Assembly (NCBI GenBank): GCA_900766945.1
Contig: CAAFXD010000056.1
Span: 1-20,619 of the forward strand
From: Clostridia bacterium
GTDB taxonomy: Bacteria > Bacillota > Clostridia > Oscillospirales > Acutalibacteraceae
Direction: 5' to 3'
Length of the DNA stretch: 20,619 nt
Below the pieces are notes generated by a model. That model saw only the letters and a program-made list of their open reading frames with translations. It searched no databases and had not been told where the DNA came from. Below are positions 13,114-20,619 of the stretch, one piece after another. The position numbers were made by a program, and so were the translations under genes. Position 1 is the stretch's first letter, and every line of letters begins with the position of its first letter.

Positions 13114-14853
13114 TTATGTCTTTATTTCTTCGGGATTACGCGGCATCACATACACAGTGTTATAAATGTGATAAATCACTTTCCCGGGCTTTGCGCCGAC
13201 GGGTTTTTTAATGTTTTTAATCAAAGTGTAATCCACAGGAACTTTTTTTGCGTCCTTTGCACTGCTGAAATATGCGGCGATTTCAGCCGCCTCCACAATC
13301 GCTTTATCGGTAATTTCTCGGTTTTCGGATAAAATCACCGTGTGCGAGCCGGCAAAACTTTGTGTATGCAACCACATATCATAATTTTTTGCGGTTTTCA
13401 ATGTCAACTTATCATTTTGTGTATTGTTCCGCCCGACCAAAACAGTGAAATCCTCACTCGTTTTGAATTTATAGGGCGGTAATTCTTTCGGCAAACGAAG
13501 TTTTCCGCCCTTTTTGCGTTTCAGATACCCACCGTCAATGAGTTCCTGCCGAATAAGTGACAATTCGCTTTCGGTTTCGGCGCGCGAAAGAGAATCCAAA
13601 ACCGAATCAAAATACAAAAGTTCCTGTTCGCCCTTTTCAATCAAACCGGTCAGCATTTTTTCGGCAGTGTGCGCTTTTTTATAAGCTTTATAATATTTCT
13701 GTGCATTCTGTGCAGGTGAAAGCGCGGGGTTTACGGCAATACGCACCGTTTCGTTATTTGCATAATAATTCGGCACCTCGTAAATCGGCACGCCTTTTTG
13801 AAGTGCATATTGATTGGCGTTGATAAGCTCTGCAAAAACGCGAAGCTGTTCTTTATCCGCACAAGCCGCAAGCTCTGCCTGCTGATTGGAAATCTTACGG
13901 GCAGTACGCTCTTTTAAGGTGTGCAAAGCCTTATACAAATCCCCCGCCTTGCGTTTGGCACGCAGGGCGCGGTCGCGCTCAAAATAAAACGCGTCCAAAA
14001 GCGCACAGAATGAGTCGGCATAGGTCTTTTTGTAAAACGCTCCGTACTGCGTAATATCCAAAAAAGAAAAGTCAAAAGGCTTGTCCTCATCATTATACAC
14101 CGTGCAGTATTGCGGTGTATTCGTTTGCAAACACATTTTCACTTTTTCAAGTGCGGCGGCAATTTGTTGTTCTGTCACCGAATCCACGGCACAAGTACAA
14201 TCCCCCGCCGCCAAGTGCGCCAATTCACGGCTGACAATCGGCGAAATCCCCTCCACGCTTTGCATAAAGGCTTTTGCGAGTTGCTGATTTTTTTGCAGTT
14301 TTACGCGCGCGGCGGCTTTCAGGACAGGCTCTGACAGCAAATTGATTTTATCCTGCCGCGGCGGCAAAACATAGGTGCACCCCGGCAAGACCTCTCGCAC
14401 AGAGGATTTGGTTTCGTCCACACGTTTGACGGCGTCGAGAATTTTGCCGTTTCCGTCGATTAAAATAATGTTGCTGTGCTGTCCCGTAATTTCAATGCAA
14501 AGCGTCAATTTTACCTTATCGCCGATTTCGTTTGCGCCGTCAAAGTCCAAAAACAAAATGCGGTCCAATCCCGCTTGACGAATACCCGAAAGAATTGCAC
14601 CTGTTAAGTGCTTACGAAACAGCATACAAAGCATCGGCGGATTTTGCGGATTTTCTGTCGGATATTCGGTTAAATGCACCCGTGCCGAGGCGGACTCCGC
14701 CGACAAAAACAACCGAAATGCACCGCCGCGCGTGCGCAAAAGCAACACAATTTCCGCCTTGGACGGCTGGTGTACCTTTTCCACCCGCGCGCCCAAAACG
14801 GTCTGCTCCAATTCGGTTTTCACAAAATGCAATGTAATACCGTCTAATGCCAT
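13114..14853 (-). CDS. rqcH: RqcH/NFACT family ribosome quality-control protein (FbpA-like)
   Basis: 579 aa. Known role: binds split 50S subunits carrying stalled peptidyl-tRNA and directs alanine tailing of the nascent chain. The NFACT-N domain begins MALDGITLHFVKTEL; Asp97-Arg98 (in AGLDRILFLDF) and Glu121 match the positions critical in B. subtilis RqcH. A coiled-coil middle (about 330-450) leads into the NFACT-R domain: LPKELPPYKFKTSEDFTVLV, GRNNTQND, DMWLHTQSFAGSHTVI. ATG at 14853 is chosen because AGGAG lies 5 nt upstream; a reading frame open further upstream overlaps the NIF3 gene and has no family similarity. 8 bp after NIF3. Older annotations call this a fibronectin-binding protein. 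Confidence 0.95.
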   Translation of the reverse strand: MALDGITLHFVKTELEQTVLGARVEKVHQPSKAEIVLLLRTRGGAFRLFLSAESASARVHLTEYPTENPQNPPMLCMLFRKHLTGAILSGIRQAGLDRILFLDFDGANEIGDKVKLTLCIEITGQHSNIILIDGNGKILDAVKRVDETKSSVREVLPGCTYVLPPRQDKINLLSEPVLKAAARVKLQKNQQLAKAFMQSVEGISPIVSRELAHLAAGDCTCAVDSVTEQQIAAALEKVKMCLQTNTPQYCTVYNDEDKPFDFSFLDITQYGAFYKKTYADSFCALLDAFYFERDRALRAKRKAGDLYKALHTLKERTARKISNQQAELAACADKEQLRVFAELINANQYALQKGVPIYEVPNYYANNETVRIAVNPALSPAQNAQKYYKAYKKAHTAEKMLTGLIEKGEQELLYFDSVLDSLSRAETESELSLIRQELIDGGYLKRKKGGKLRLPKELPPYKFKTSEDFTVLVGRNNTQNDKLTLKTAKNYDMWLHTQSFAGSHTVILSENREITDKAIVEAAEIAAYFSSAKDAKKVPVDYTLIKNIKKPVGAKPGKVIYHIYNTVYVMPRNPEEIKT

Positions 14854-14861
14854 ATATACTC

Positions 14862-15602
14862 CTATACCGTTACGGATGGTGCTGTCTGCGCAGACAGCAC
14901 GCAAGAAATTTCGGGGAACTGCGCCTGCACACGGTTTTTGAGAGACACCACCGCAGGGAACTCTGTTTGGAAATGCCCCGCTGCCGCTACGGAAAGCCCG
15001 CATTCCGCGGCATCTAAAATTTCATGGTGTTTGGCGTCACCCGTAAAATACAAATCCGCACCCGCCGCTTGGGCTTCAAGCGCAAATTCCATTGCCGCGC
15101 CGCCGCAAACCGCAACAAGCTTTATTTCTTTTTGCGGCAGAGAAACCGCTACGGTCGCATGTAAAACAGATTTTGCAAACGCGGCAAATTCCAAGGCGGT
15201 TTTGCATTTTGTTTCACCGAGTCTGTATAACCCGTTTTCGGATTTTCGGATATTTTGTAATTCCAACAATTCCGCCAGCACATCATTCACACCGCCGTCG
15301 GCGCAGTCATACGAAGTATGGGCGGAAATCACGGCAATATTGTATTTTGCCGCAAGGTAAGCAGGGTTTTGCTCCGTAAATTGTTTTTGTGCCTGAAATA
15401 AAAACGGGTGGTGCGTTACGATTAAATCGCACTGCTTTTGATGCGCTTCCCGCACCAAATCGGCAGTCGCATCTAAGGCAAATAAAATTTTATGCACTTC
15501 CTTTGCCCGTTCGCCGACCTGAAAGCCGCTGTTGTCCCATTCCTCTTGGCGACAAAACGGTGCAATGCGGTCTATGTAATCATAAATCTCCCCTGCGTTC
15601 AT
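14862..15602 (-). CDS. NIF3-like protein (DUF34, YqfO family), short form
   Basis: 246 aa, the short form without the central PII-like insertion. Metal-site motifs are present: WDNSGFQVG, the IVTHHPF histidines (64, 65), AHTSYD..DGGVNDVLA, TGDAKHHEILDA and the C-terminal AGHFQTEFP. The ATG at 15602 is chosen because AAAGGAG ends 7 nt upstream; a TTG at 15608 is too close to it. It overlaps trmK by 23 bp, and this trmK-NIF3 pairing is common in Firmicutes. The biochemical role is unsettled; the old name GTP cyclohydrolase I type 2 is not well supported. Confidence 0.93.
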   Translation of the reverse strand: MNAGEIYDYIDRIAPFCRQEEWDNSGFQVGERAKEVHKILFALDATADLVREAHQKQCDLIVTHHPFLFQAQKQFTEQNPAYLAAKYNIAVISAHTSYDCADGGVNDVLAELLELQNIRKSENGLYRLGETKCKTALEFAAFAKSVLHATVAVSLPQKEIKLVAVCGGAAMEFALEAQAAGADLYFTGDAKHHEILDAAECGLSVAAAGHFQTEFPAVVSLKNRVQAQFPEISCVLSAQTAPSVTV

Positions 15603-16263
15603 GTTCAATCTCCTTTATGACGGCAAACAGCCGTGCAGATTCTGCCGCGTCTTTCTCAAAAAGTGCAGTTGCTCGCTTTTGAAGCCGCGCAAGAATTTTC
15701 TCTAAAAACAGACGGTCCGTTTGTGTTTTGCCGTGCACCAACTCGCCCGCATAAAAATACCATTCGGGATATGTGCGCGTTTCACCGCCGTACCGCGCGG
15801 ACATCACCAAATACAGCCGTTCGCCCTCTGCGGCGGTGCGCTCCGTCTCAATGTGAAAGCCGTTCTCCAAAAGGGATTTTCGCACATCTTCAAAATGTGT
15901 CATCGGCTGTAATATCAAATGCTTGGCGTTGTCTTGCAACCACGCGGTATTCTCAATCATATCTGCAATTTGATTACCGCCCATACCGGCTACAACGATT
16001 TCCTGTGCCTCGTCCGGCGCAATATTTTGCAATCCGTCGGAAAGCCGCAAATCAATTCGTTCTTCTAAACCGTATGTACCGAGCGTTTGCCGCGCATTGG
16101 CAAGCGGATTCGGATTGATGTCGGCGGCGATGGCAAATTGCGCTTTGCCGTTCAACAGGCACCACGCAGGCAAATAGGCGTGGTCCGTACCGATGTCCGC
16201 CATACATATGCAAGGGTTTACACAGTCGGCAACCAACTGCAATCGGTTTGTTAAATTCAGCAT
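15580..16263 (-). CDS. trmK: tRNA (adenine(22)-N1)-methyltransferase
   Basis: 227 aa SAM-dependent class I methyltransferase that makes m1A22 in tRNA. The family SAM-binding motif I is MADIGTDHAYLP (21-32), followed by ADINPNPLANARQT, RLSDGLQNI, VVAGMGGNQIADMI and LQPMTHFEDVRKSLLENGF. A helical C-terminal extension (about 165-227) is typical. ATG at 16263 with GGTGA just upstream. Its start lies only 17 bp beyond a terminator-like hairpin, with no room for its own promoter between them, so it depends on read-through from ileS and DUF1858. Confidence 0.95.
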   Translation of the reverse strand: MLNLTNRLQLVADCVNPCICMADIGTDHAYLPAWCLLNGKAQFAIAADINPNPLANARQTLGTYGLEERIDLRLSDGLQNIAPDEAQEIVVAGMGGNQIADMIENTAWLQDNAKHLILQPMTHFEDVRKSLLENGFHIETERTAAEGERLYLVMSARYGGETRTYPEWYFYAGELVHGKTQTDRLFLEKILARLQKRATALFEKDAAESARLFAVIKEIEHERRGDL

Positions 16264-16279
16264 AAGTCACCATAGAAAA

Positions 16280-16310
16280 CAGGGGCGCAACAAACTTGTT
16301 ACCGCCCCTG
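16280..16310 (-). terminator. Terminator-like hairpin between DUF1858 gene and trmK
   Basis: CAGGGGCG / CGCCCCTG forms an 8-bp GC-rich stem, with inner AACAA/TTGTT pairing possible. On the minus strand it is followed by TTTTCT. It lies inside an apparently continuous operon and may lower trmK-NIF3-rqcH expression relative to ileS. Confidence 0.75.
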
Positions 16311-16318
16311 CTTTTTCC

Positions 16319-16525
16319 TTATTTATTCTTGAGAAATTCGTTGATTTTATCCACAAGCGCGTCGGCGTCCACACCGTGCACTTCGCAAGCCTGTTCGACG
16401 GTCTCGCCGCGAGAGGCGGGACAGCCGAGACAATGCATACCCATTTCCAAGAAAAACGGAACGGTTTCGCGGTCGGCGTCCAAAATGTCGCCGATGGTCA
16501 TATCTTTTGTAATTTCTGTAAGCAT
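16319..16525 (-). CDS. DUF1858 domain protein with CxxC motif
   Basis: 68 aa, the whole protein is one DUF1858 domain. It begins TEITKDMTIGDIL and contains GMHCLGCPASRGETVEQACEVHGVD, with Cys32 and Cys35 in CLGC and a third Cys47. The domain is linked in databases with hybrid-cluster proteins and a redox-disulfide or metal-binding role; the function is unknown. A very strong AAGGAGGA ribosome site overlaps the ileS stop codon, with an 11-bp gap, so it is cotranscribed with ileS. Confidence 0.93.
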   Translation of the reverse strand: MLTEITKDMTIGDILDADRETVPFFLEMGMHCLGCPASRGETVEQACEVHGVDADALVDKINEFLKNK

Positions 16526-16536
16526 GTATATCCTCC

Positions 16537-19500
16537 TTATGCTTTCACAACCGAAAGTTTCACCTTACTGTCGGCAATATCCACTTCTTTTTCGAGGTCA
16601 GCGGCAAGCGTTTCGTTCAACAGAACGGCATCCGCCAGCAATTCCGCTTCCAAATAGGCTTTCTTTTCCGCCAGCGCCGCAATAATGTCGACATTTTCCG
16701 AAGCGATTGCCATATTGACGCGCTGTTCCACCTCATAGCCCGCTTCTTTACGGATAAGCTGGCATTGACGAATAACATCACGCACCAAGCCTTCTCGGAT
16801 TAAATCCTCGGTAAGCGTTGTATCGAGTGCAATCACCGCCGCACCGTTTTGGAATTCCGCCGAAACAATCCCCACTTTGGTTTTGGTGGCCAAATTGAAA
16901 ATGGTCGCATCGAAAACGCCATCAAAACCGGGTACAGTCACCTGCCCGCCGGCTTCCACAGCCGCCACAGCCGCCGCCATATCCGCATCGGAAAGGGATT
17001 CGAGCGTCTGTTTCATCTTGTTAACATTTTGTTTGAGAACGGCACCTGCGACCTTAAAGTTCACGGTCAGGTATTTGTCCTCCAAAACGTTCACATCTTG
17101 CAAATAAACAAGTTCTTTTATATTGAGCTCGTCTAAAATATTTTTCTCAAAGGTGCGGATTTTATTCGCCGACGCCTCGTCACAGCAAATATACAGTTTG
17201 GAAAGCGGCTGACGCACCTTTAACTGCTGTTCGTTGCGCAAACGCATTGCCACGGCAATCGCCTCACGCACCATAGCGGTTTGTGCAATGATTTCGTCGT
17301 TGTCAAATCCCTCTAAAGGTTTCGGCCAATCGCTCAAATGCACGGAAATCGGCGACGACGGCAACACTTTACGGGTCAGATTTTGCCAAATGTGCTCGGT
17401 CATAAACGGAATCACAGGCGCCATCACCTGCACAGCAGAGTTGAGCGCATAGAACAGCACCCAATATGCCAGTTTCTTGTCCTGCTCATCGCCCGTTTTC
17501 CAGAAACGACGGCGATTGGTACGAATATACCAGTTGGAAATATCGTCAACGAACACTTCAAAATCTTTGACGAGCAAATAGACCTTGTAATCCTCAAAGC
17601 AAGCGGTTGCGCGTTTGATAAATTCATTGGTGCGCGCCACAAGCCACAAGTCTGTGGGGCTCATTTTGGATTTGTCGGGCGTGTAACCTTCAAAATTCGG
17701 CTTGTCGATTTTGGCATAGGTCTCATAGAATGTATAAATATTCCAGAAAGACAACAGTTTTCTGCGTGCTTCATCGCCGAGATTGTAGCCGAAACGGACA
17801 TCGCTGGAAACAGGCGCGCCTGCATACATATAGCGAACGGTATCGGCGCCGATTTTCTCCGCCGCCTCGTCAAACTTAATCATAAAGCCTGTTTTCGAGA
17901 ACTTTGAGCCGTCCTCGGAAACAACCGCACTGTTGGTCAAAACGCGCTCGTACGGCGCTCTGCCTTCCAAAACAACGCTCATAAACAGTAGAGAATAGAA
18001 CCACAAACGCACCTGTTCATGCATTTCGGTCACCCATTCTGCGGGATAGTTCTTTCTCCAATACGCTTTATCGCGGAAATAGCCGAGCGTTGAGAACGGC
18101 ACAATACCGGCGTCGAGCCAAACATCGCCGATTTCGGAAACGCGGGAAACGGGTTTACCGCAATGCGGGCATTTGATTTGAATTTCGTCAACCCACGGGC
18201 GGTGCAGTTCGGGCAAAGCGTCTACTTTGGCGGGGTCAACTGCCAAATCATGCAGTTCCTGCCGCGAGCCGACAACGGTTGTATGCCCACAGTCGCACGG
18301 GTAGAACGGCAACGGCATACCGTAATAGCGTTTTCTGGAAATATTCCAGTCGCCCATATTTGTAAGCCAGTCATTCATGCGTTTCCCGTTGGAAGCAGGT
18401 TCCCATTTCACGGCGTTTGCCGCTTCAATGAGCTTCGGCTTTAACTCCTCGGTACGGATATACCAAGCAGGGACCAAACGGAACACAACTTCGGATTTGC
18501 AACGCCAGCACACAGGGTAACTGTGCTCATGCGGTTCCACTTTGTAGAGTTTATGATCCGCCTTCAAGTGCTCGAATACTTCGTCGGCAATGGTGTGGCT
18601 GTCCTTTCCGGTCATCCAGCCGAAGCCATCGAGATAAATCCCCGTATCGTCAATCGGCATCACCTTTGCAAGACCGATGCGCTCGCCGAGTTCAAAGTCC
18701 TCAATACCGCAACCGGGCGCGATATGTACAACACCCGTACCTTCGTCAGCGGCAACATCTTCCCACGGTACGATTTTATGGTCAATCCCCGCCTGTGCAG
18801 GAATATCGGGGAAGCAGGTTTCATAGTGCAGACCGACAAGTTCTGCACCTTTCAAGCCGCGCACAACTTCGACTTTATCATCGCCCAAATATTTGATGGC
18901 ATTTTTGGCAAGAATTAAAGTCTGTTCGTCGCTCTTGACTTTGACTTCCACATAATCAATATCGGGATTGACTGCCAATGCCACATTCGAGGAAAGCGTC
19001 CATGGCGTGGTTGTCCACACAAGCATTTTGCTGTCCAATTCTTTTATTGGCAGTTTAAAGAACACGGAATTATGCGTCATCAATTTGTAAGAGCCGGTCA
19101 TTTCGTGTTCCGAAAGGGAAGTGCCGCATCTGGGGCACCAAGGCATCGGTTTATATTCGCGCTGAATCCAGCCGTGTTCATCACATTTCTTTAAGAAATA
19201 CCAAATGCCCGCAATGTTTTCATCGGTATTGGTATAATAGGAGTTATCCCAATCCATCCACTGCCCAAGGCGTTTGGACTGCTCGGTAATAATGCCCGAA
19301 AAATGCTTTACACGGTCTTTACAAGCCTGCGTAAACTTATCCATACCGTATTCTTCAATATCTTTTTTGGTTTCAAAGCCGAGTTCTTTTTCCACCTCGA
19401 CTTCCACCCAAAGGCCCTGAGAGTCAAAGCCGTTTTGATAACGGCAATCACAGCCGTTCATCGCATGGTAACGAATAAATATGTCTTTAATGCTTCTGCC

Positions 19501-19671
19501 CCAGGCATGGTGAATGCCCATCGGGTTATTGGCGGTAATCGGACCGTCTAAGAAGCGGAACATTTTATTTCCCTTATTTTTTTCACGCAATTTTTCAAAG
19601 CATTTTTCCTGCTCCCAAAAATCCATGACGCCATGTTCCATTTCAACGAACATATTTTTTTCTTCTGCCAC
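16537..19671 (-). CDS. ileS: Isoleucyl-tRNA synthetase, divergent type
   Basis: 1044 aa class Ia synthetase that charges tRNA-Ile in the cytosol. The HIGH motif is replaced by PMGIHHAWGRS (about 50-60). Other marks: YQNGFDSQGLWVEVEVEKELG, editing-domain TTPWTL (221-226), GTGVVHIAPG, DWNISRKRYYG (441-450), and the KMSKS loop as KFSKT (590-594). Zinc-type cysteine pairs are CPRC (179-182), CWRC (388-391) and CPHC (501-504). Start is GTG at 19671, with AAAGGTGG upstream; an ATG at 19653 is an alternative. Length and motifs are unlike classical E. coli-type IleRS. There is no T-box leader in the 84-bp gap upstream. First gene of the operon with DUF1858, trmK, NIF3 and rqcH. Confidence 0.92.
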   Translation of the reverse strand: MAEEKNMFVEMEHGVMDFWEQEKCFEKLREKNKGNKMFRFLDGPITANNPMGIHHAWGRSIKDIFIRYHAMNGCDCRYQNGFDSQGLWVEVEVEKELGFETKKDIEEYGMDKFTQACKDRVKHFSGIITEQSKRLGQWMDWDNSYYTNTDENIAGIWYFLKKCDEHGWIQREYKPMPWCPRCGTSLSEHEMTGSYKLMTHNSVFFKLPIKELDSKMLVWTTTPWTLSSNVALAVNPDIDYVEVKVKSDEQTLILAKNAIKYLGDDKVEVVRGLKGAELVGLHYETCFPDIPAQAGIDHKIVPWEDVAADEGTGVVHIAPGCGIEDFELGERIGLAKVMPIDDTGIYLDGFGWMTGKDSHTIADEVFEHLKADHKLYKVEPHEHSYPVCWRCKSEVVFRLVPAWYIRTEELKPKLIEAANAVKWEPASNGKRMNDWLTNMGDWNISRKRYYGMPLPFYPCDCGHTTVVGSRQELHDLAVDPAKVDALPELHRPWVDEIQIKCPHCGKPVSRVSEIGDVWLDAGIVPFSTLGYFRDKAYWRKNYPAEWVTEMHEQVRLWFYSLLFMSVVLEGRAPYERVLTNSAVVSEDGSKFSKTGFMIKFDEAAEKIGADTVRYMYAGAPVSSDVRFGYNLGDEARRKLLSFWNIYTFYETYAKIDKPNFEGYTPDKSKMSPTDLWLVARTNEFIKRATACFEDYKVYLLVKDFEVFVDDISNWYIRTNRRRFWKTGDEQDKKLAYWVLFYALNSAVQVMAPVIPFMTEHIWQNLTRKVLPSSPISVHLSDWPKPLEGFDNDEIIAQTAMVREAIAVAMRLRNEQQLKVRQPLSKLYICCDEASANKIRTFEKNILDELNIKELVYLQDVNVLEDKYLTVNFKVAGAVLKQNVNKMKQTLESLSDADMAAAVAAVEAGGQVTVPGFDGVFDATIFNLATKTKVGIVSAEFQNGAAVIALDTTLTEDLIREGLVRDVIRQCQLIRKEAGYEVEQRVNMAIASENVDIIAALAEKKAYLEAELLADAVLLNETLAADLEKEVDIADSKVKLSVVKA

Positions 19672-19690
19672 TTTTTGCTTCCACCTTTCA

Positions 19691-19707
19691 GCACAATCGA
19701 TTTGTGC
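19691..19707 (-). repeat. Small inverted repeat in the ileS leader
   Basis: GCACAA / TTGTGC with a 5-nt loop forms a small hairpin between the promoter and the ribosome site. It is too small for a T-box. Its role, if any, is unknown. Confidence 0.4.
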
Positions 19708-19718
19708 ATACTGTTAAG

Positions 19719-19747
19719 ATTATATATAAAAAATGTCGCAATTACAA
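19719..19747 (-). promoter_or_regulatory. Sigma-A promoter of the ileS operon
   Basis: Minus strand -35 TTGTAA (19747-19742), 17-bp spacer, -10 TATAAT (19724-19719), about 48 bp before the GTG start. An AACAGTAT half-site lies just downstream of the -10. Confidence 0.75.
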
Positions 19748-19755
19748 GGCTTATT

Positions 19756-20619
19756 TTATTTTTTTTCATCGGTTTCGGGAATTATGTTGGTTTCGTCAAT
19801 AATATAGTTCGGGCGATTTTTCACTTCCATATAAATTCTCGAAATATATTCACCCAAAACGCCCAAGAAAAGTAGGATAAATCCGCCGATAATTAAGATG
19901 GCACTGAAAATGGACGGATACCCCGGTACGTCACTGCCCAAAAGCAATGTGCGAATAATGATATACAAGGCATAAATGATGCCGACGAAGCTCAGCGCCG
20001 AGCCGAAAAACAGAGAAATCTTTAACGGCGCGGTAGAGAAATTCACAATACCGTCCATCGCATAGGTCAACAAATTGCCGAAAGACCATTTTGAGCGCCC
20101 CGCCGTGCGTGCACGGTTTTCATGCGGAAACCATTTGGTTTGAAATCCGACCCAACTGAAAATACCTTTGGAGAATCGGTTATATTCGGGCATAGAAAGA
20201 ATTGCCTGCACAACCTTACGACGCATAATCCGATAATCCTGCGCGCCCTCTTCAATACTTGCGTCGGAAATGCGGTTAATTATTTTATAAAATGCTTTGG
20301 AAAATCCGCTTTTCAGTTTGGATTCCCCTGTGCGGTCAATTCGTCGCGCCGCCGCAATATCATAGCCCTCTTCGGAAACGGCGCTCAGCATTTCGGGAAG
20401 TAACTGTGGGTCATGCTGTAAATCCGCGTCAATAATTCCGATATAATCGGCGTTGGCGGCGCGAAGTCCCGCAAGCATTGCCGCCTCTTTGCCGAAATTG
20501 CGTGAAAAAGAAATATAGCGTACACGCTCGTCCTTCCCCGCCAAATCGCGCAGTACAGCACGCGTTTTGTCACGGCTGCCGTCATCCACAAACAGGAAAC
20601 GAACAGACGTATCCGCCAA
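19756..20619 (-). CDS. Family 2 glycosyltransferase (GtrB/DPM-type), 5' end cut by window
   Basis: 287 residues are visible; the frame runs off the right edge, and about 35-40 N-terminal residues are missing. The GT-A fold motifs are VDDGSRDKT, SRNFGKEAA, IDADLQHDP (metal and sugar-nucleotide site), and FSKGIFSWVGF. Two membrane spans follow at the C-terminus (FFGSALSFVGIIYALYII and IFSAILIIGGFILLFLGVLG), then GEYISRIYMEVKNRP. Known role of relatives: transfers a sugar from a nucleotide to undecaprenyl phosphate at the membrane. Such enzymes often pair with GtrA, which here is encoded far away (2878-3336). Confidence 0.92.
   Translation of the reverse strand: MADTSVRFLFVDDGSRDKTRAVLRDLAGKDERVRYISFSRNFGKEAAMLAGLRAANADYIGIIDADLQHDPQLLPEMLSAVSEEGYDIAAARRIDRTGESKLKSGFSKAFYKIINRISDASIEEGAQDYRIMRRKVVQAILSMPEYNRFSKGIFSWVGFQTKWFPHENRARTAGRSKWSFGNLLTYAMDGIVNFSTAPLKISLFFGSALSFVGIIYALYIIIRTLLLGSDVPGYPSIFSAILIIGGFILLFLGVLGEYISRIYMEVKNRPNYIIDETNIIPETDEKK

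Noticed and set aside
14854..15003. 50-residue N-terminal extension of rqcH
   Set aside because: It overlaps the end of the NIF3 gene, shows no similarity to NFACT-N, and the ribosome site and D97/R98 numbering fit the ATG at 14853.
19672..19755. T-box riboswitch upstream of ileS
   Set aside because: Only 84 bp are available, the promoter takes much of it, and no T-box sequence or specifier stem is visible; only a 6-bp hairpin is present.
1..20619. Mobile elements, CRISPR array, defence genes or toxin-antitoxin pairs
   Set aside because: No transposase, integrase, direct-repeat array or matching protein motif was found; the gene content is housekeeping and transport.

Overview
The window looks like a chromosomal segment of an anaerobic, gut-type Clostridia (Firmicutes), most like the Oscillospiraceae/Ruminococcaceae. 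This rests on the Clostridia-like protein families, AGGAGG-type ribosome sites, frequent GTG/TTG starts, sigma-A promoters with 17-bp spacers, FMN and SAM-I riboswitches, and the RqcH/TrmK/NIF3 set. I see no IS element, prophage, CRISPR array, tRNA or rRNA. Coding density is high and both window edges cut genes.

Layout. (1) The 3' end of a RidA gene (+) meets a bidirectional terminator. (2) On the minus strand, transcribed right to left, is a polar amino acid ABC importer: lipoprotein, hairpin, permease, ATPase. Its binding protein appears to be a circular permutation of the SBP_bac_3 fold, which is the most unusual thing in the window. (3) Upstream on the same strand is ispD-ispF-gtrA (two MEP-pathway enzymes and a polyprenyl-linked sugar membrane protein), preceded by a type Ig aspartate aminotransferase. 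(4) A cytoplasmic Cys-type sulfatase (-) is divergent from manA-sanA-MFS (+), with two well-formed promoters back to back. (5) An FMN riboswitch controls ribU, the riboflavin ECF S component. (6) A SAM-I riboswitch controls metK, followed by a DUF378 membrane protein and a bidirectional terminator. (7) On the minus strand is a translation-related operon: ileS, DUF1858, trmK, NIF3-like, rqcH. (8) A GtrB/DPM-type glycosyltransferase runs off the right edge.

How the genes work together. Three vitamin or amino-acid systems (amino acid import, riboflavin import, SAM synthesis) carry their own control regions. The ileS operon joins tRNA charging, tRNA m1A22 methylation and rescue of stalled ribosomes. 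IspD and IspF feed the isoprenoid pool used by polyprenyl-phosphate sugar carriers, which fits the nearby gtrA and, further off, the GtrB-like glycosyltransferase. Similar inverted repeats built on ACAGTAT or ACGGTAT half-sites sit on the -10 boxes of the SBP, sulfatase and metK promoters, with single half-sites just downstream of the ribU and ileS -10 boxes. This may mean a shared regulator, but it is unproven.
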